Shown: one piece after another, positions 14,313 to 14,594 of the stretch
Layout of the letters: every line of letters begins with the position of its first letter
Numbering within the stretch: position 1 is the stretch's first letter
Assembly: GCA_004283105.1 (NCBI GenBank)
Contig: SHLN01000040.1
Location: forward strand, 1-14,594
Direction of reading: 5' to 3'
DNA length: 14,594 nucleotides
DNA from: Acidimicrobiia bacterium
Lineage (GTDB): Bacteria; Actinomycetota; Acidimicrobiia; Spongiisociales; SHLN01
Position numbers and translations under genes: made by a program
Notes under the pieces: model-generated
The model's database searches: none
What the model saw: the letters and a program-made list of their open reading frames with translations, nothing else
What the model was told of the DNA's origin: nothing

Positions 14313-14356
14313 ACCGTTCCAATTCCCGGGATGGACCGTTCCACATACGTTTGTGG
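14313..14356. promoter_or_regulatory. Direct and inverted repeats in the kinase/methyltransferase control region
   Basis: ACCGTTCC occurs at 14313-14320 and 14335-14342, starts 22 bp apart, about two helical turns. It is overlapped by CCACA-N6-TGTGG at 14341-14356, a near-palindrome centred on ACGT. The elements lie between divergent genes and could bind a regulator of either. On the - strand the repeats read GGAACGGT; GGAAC is also a typical ECF -35 word, but no matching -10 was identified. Confidence 0.4.
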
Positions 14357-14393
14357 GGAGATCGGCTGCGTGTTCTGTGCGAGGATTGCCCCC

Positions 14394-14594
14394 ATGTCGA
14401 GTCCAGAAATACCCGACGAGATCGTCGCCCACTACGAGCAATACGACGAGCACACCCGCCTGCGCGATGGTGATGGGCAACTCGAGAGCGCCCGTACCCG
14501 GCTCCTCATCGACCGGTACTTCCCGCCGCCGCCGGCGGTCGTGCTCGACATCGGAGGCGGGCCGGGGGTCTACGCCAACTGGCTGGCAGCGGCC
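14394..14594 (+). CDS. SAM-dependent methyltransferase (partial, 3' end beyond window)
   Basis: The frame from ATG 14394 is open for 67 codons to the window edge. It begins MSSPEIPDEIVAHYEQYDE and reaches the class I methyltransferase motif I, VLDIGGGPGVY (50-60), where the GxGxG-type loop binds S-adenosylmethionine. The N-terminal HYEQYDEHTRL resembles small-molecule methyltransferases, but the substrate cannot be inferred. No clear Shine-Dalgarno is seen before the ATG. It is divergent from the hybrid kinase across about 115 bp. Confidence 0.8.
   Translation, partial: MSSPEIPDEIVAHYEQYDEHTRLRDGDGQLESARTRLLIDRYFPPPPAVVLDIGGGPGVYANWLAAA

Overview
The window is GC-rich, densely coded bacterial chromosome. 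GC-biased third codon positions, GTG/TTG starts, a B-box zinc-finger rhomboid protease, and ECF sigma/anti-sigma genes of actinobacterial flavour suggest a high-GC actinobacterium, possibly an uncultured Acidimicrobiia-like lineage. That placement is inference; there is no rRNA or tRNA here to settle it.

Left part (1-4533): a complete thiolase (+) faces the conserved DNA-maintenance cluster dnaX - ybaB - recR (-). The thiolase/recR gap holds a stem-loop region ending in a strong intrinsic terminator. The 326-bp dnaX/ybaB gap holds a run of near-perfect hairpins and a GCGCAATG-type low-complexity repeat that also appears on both sides of the 1.2-1.45 kb gap. The dnaX upstream region holds a palindrome and a candidate structured RNA with its own terminator on the + strand.

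Middle part (4830-8531, all +): a rhomboid protease with an N-terminal zinc-binding B-box, a dodecin-family protein and a terminator. Then comes what I consider the most interesting block. A small membrane protein, an ECF-type sigma factor and a putative membrane anti-sigma factor form a tight overlapping operon. The small membrane protein and the anti-sigma factor share the same ~115-residue membrane domain (about half of positions identical by hand alignment), so the sigma gene is flanked by two paralogous copies. Directly after it lies a two-gene operon: a secreted His-rich small protein and a four-helix membrane protein. Both operons are preceded by the same bipartite element, TGTCACCCG-N15-CGTCTGT with identical spacing, which looks like the promoter recognised by the encoded sigma factor. 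Together this reads as a self-contained autoregulated envelope-response module of a kind I do not recognise.

Right part (8594-14594): on the - strand, a secreted subtilisin-family protease with four 47-residue DWDGDG repeats lies 48 bp downstream of a 1142-residue hybrid histidine kinase (membrane domain, two PAS regions, HisKA, ATPase, degenerate receiver, intact receiver, HPt). Divergent from the kinase, the window ends inside a SAM-dependent methyltransferase gene. Their shared 115-bp control region carries direct and inverted repeats.
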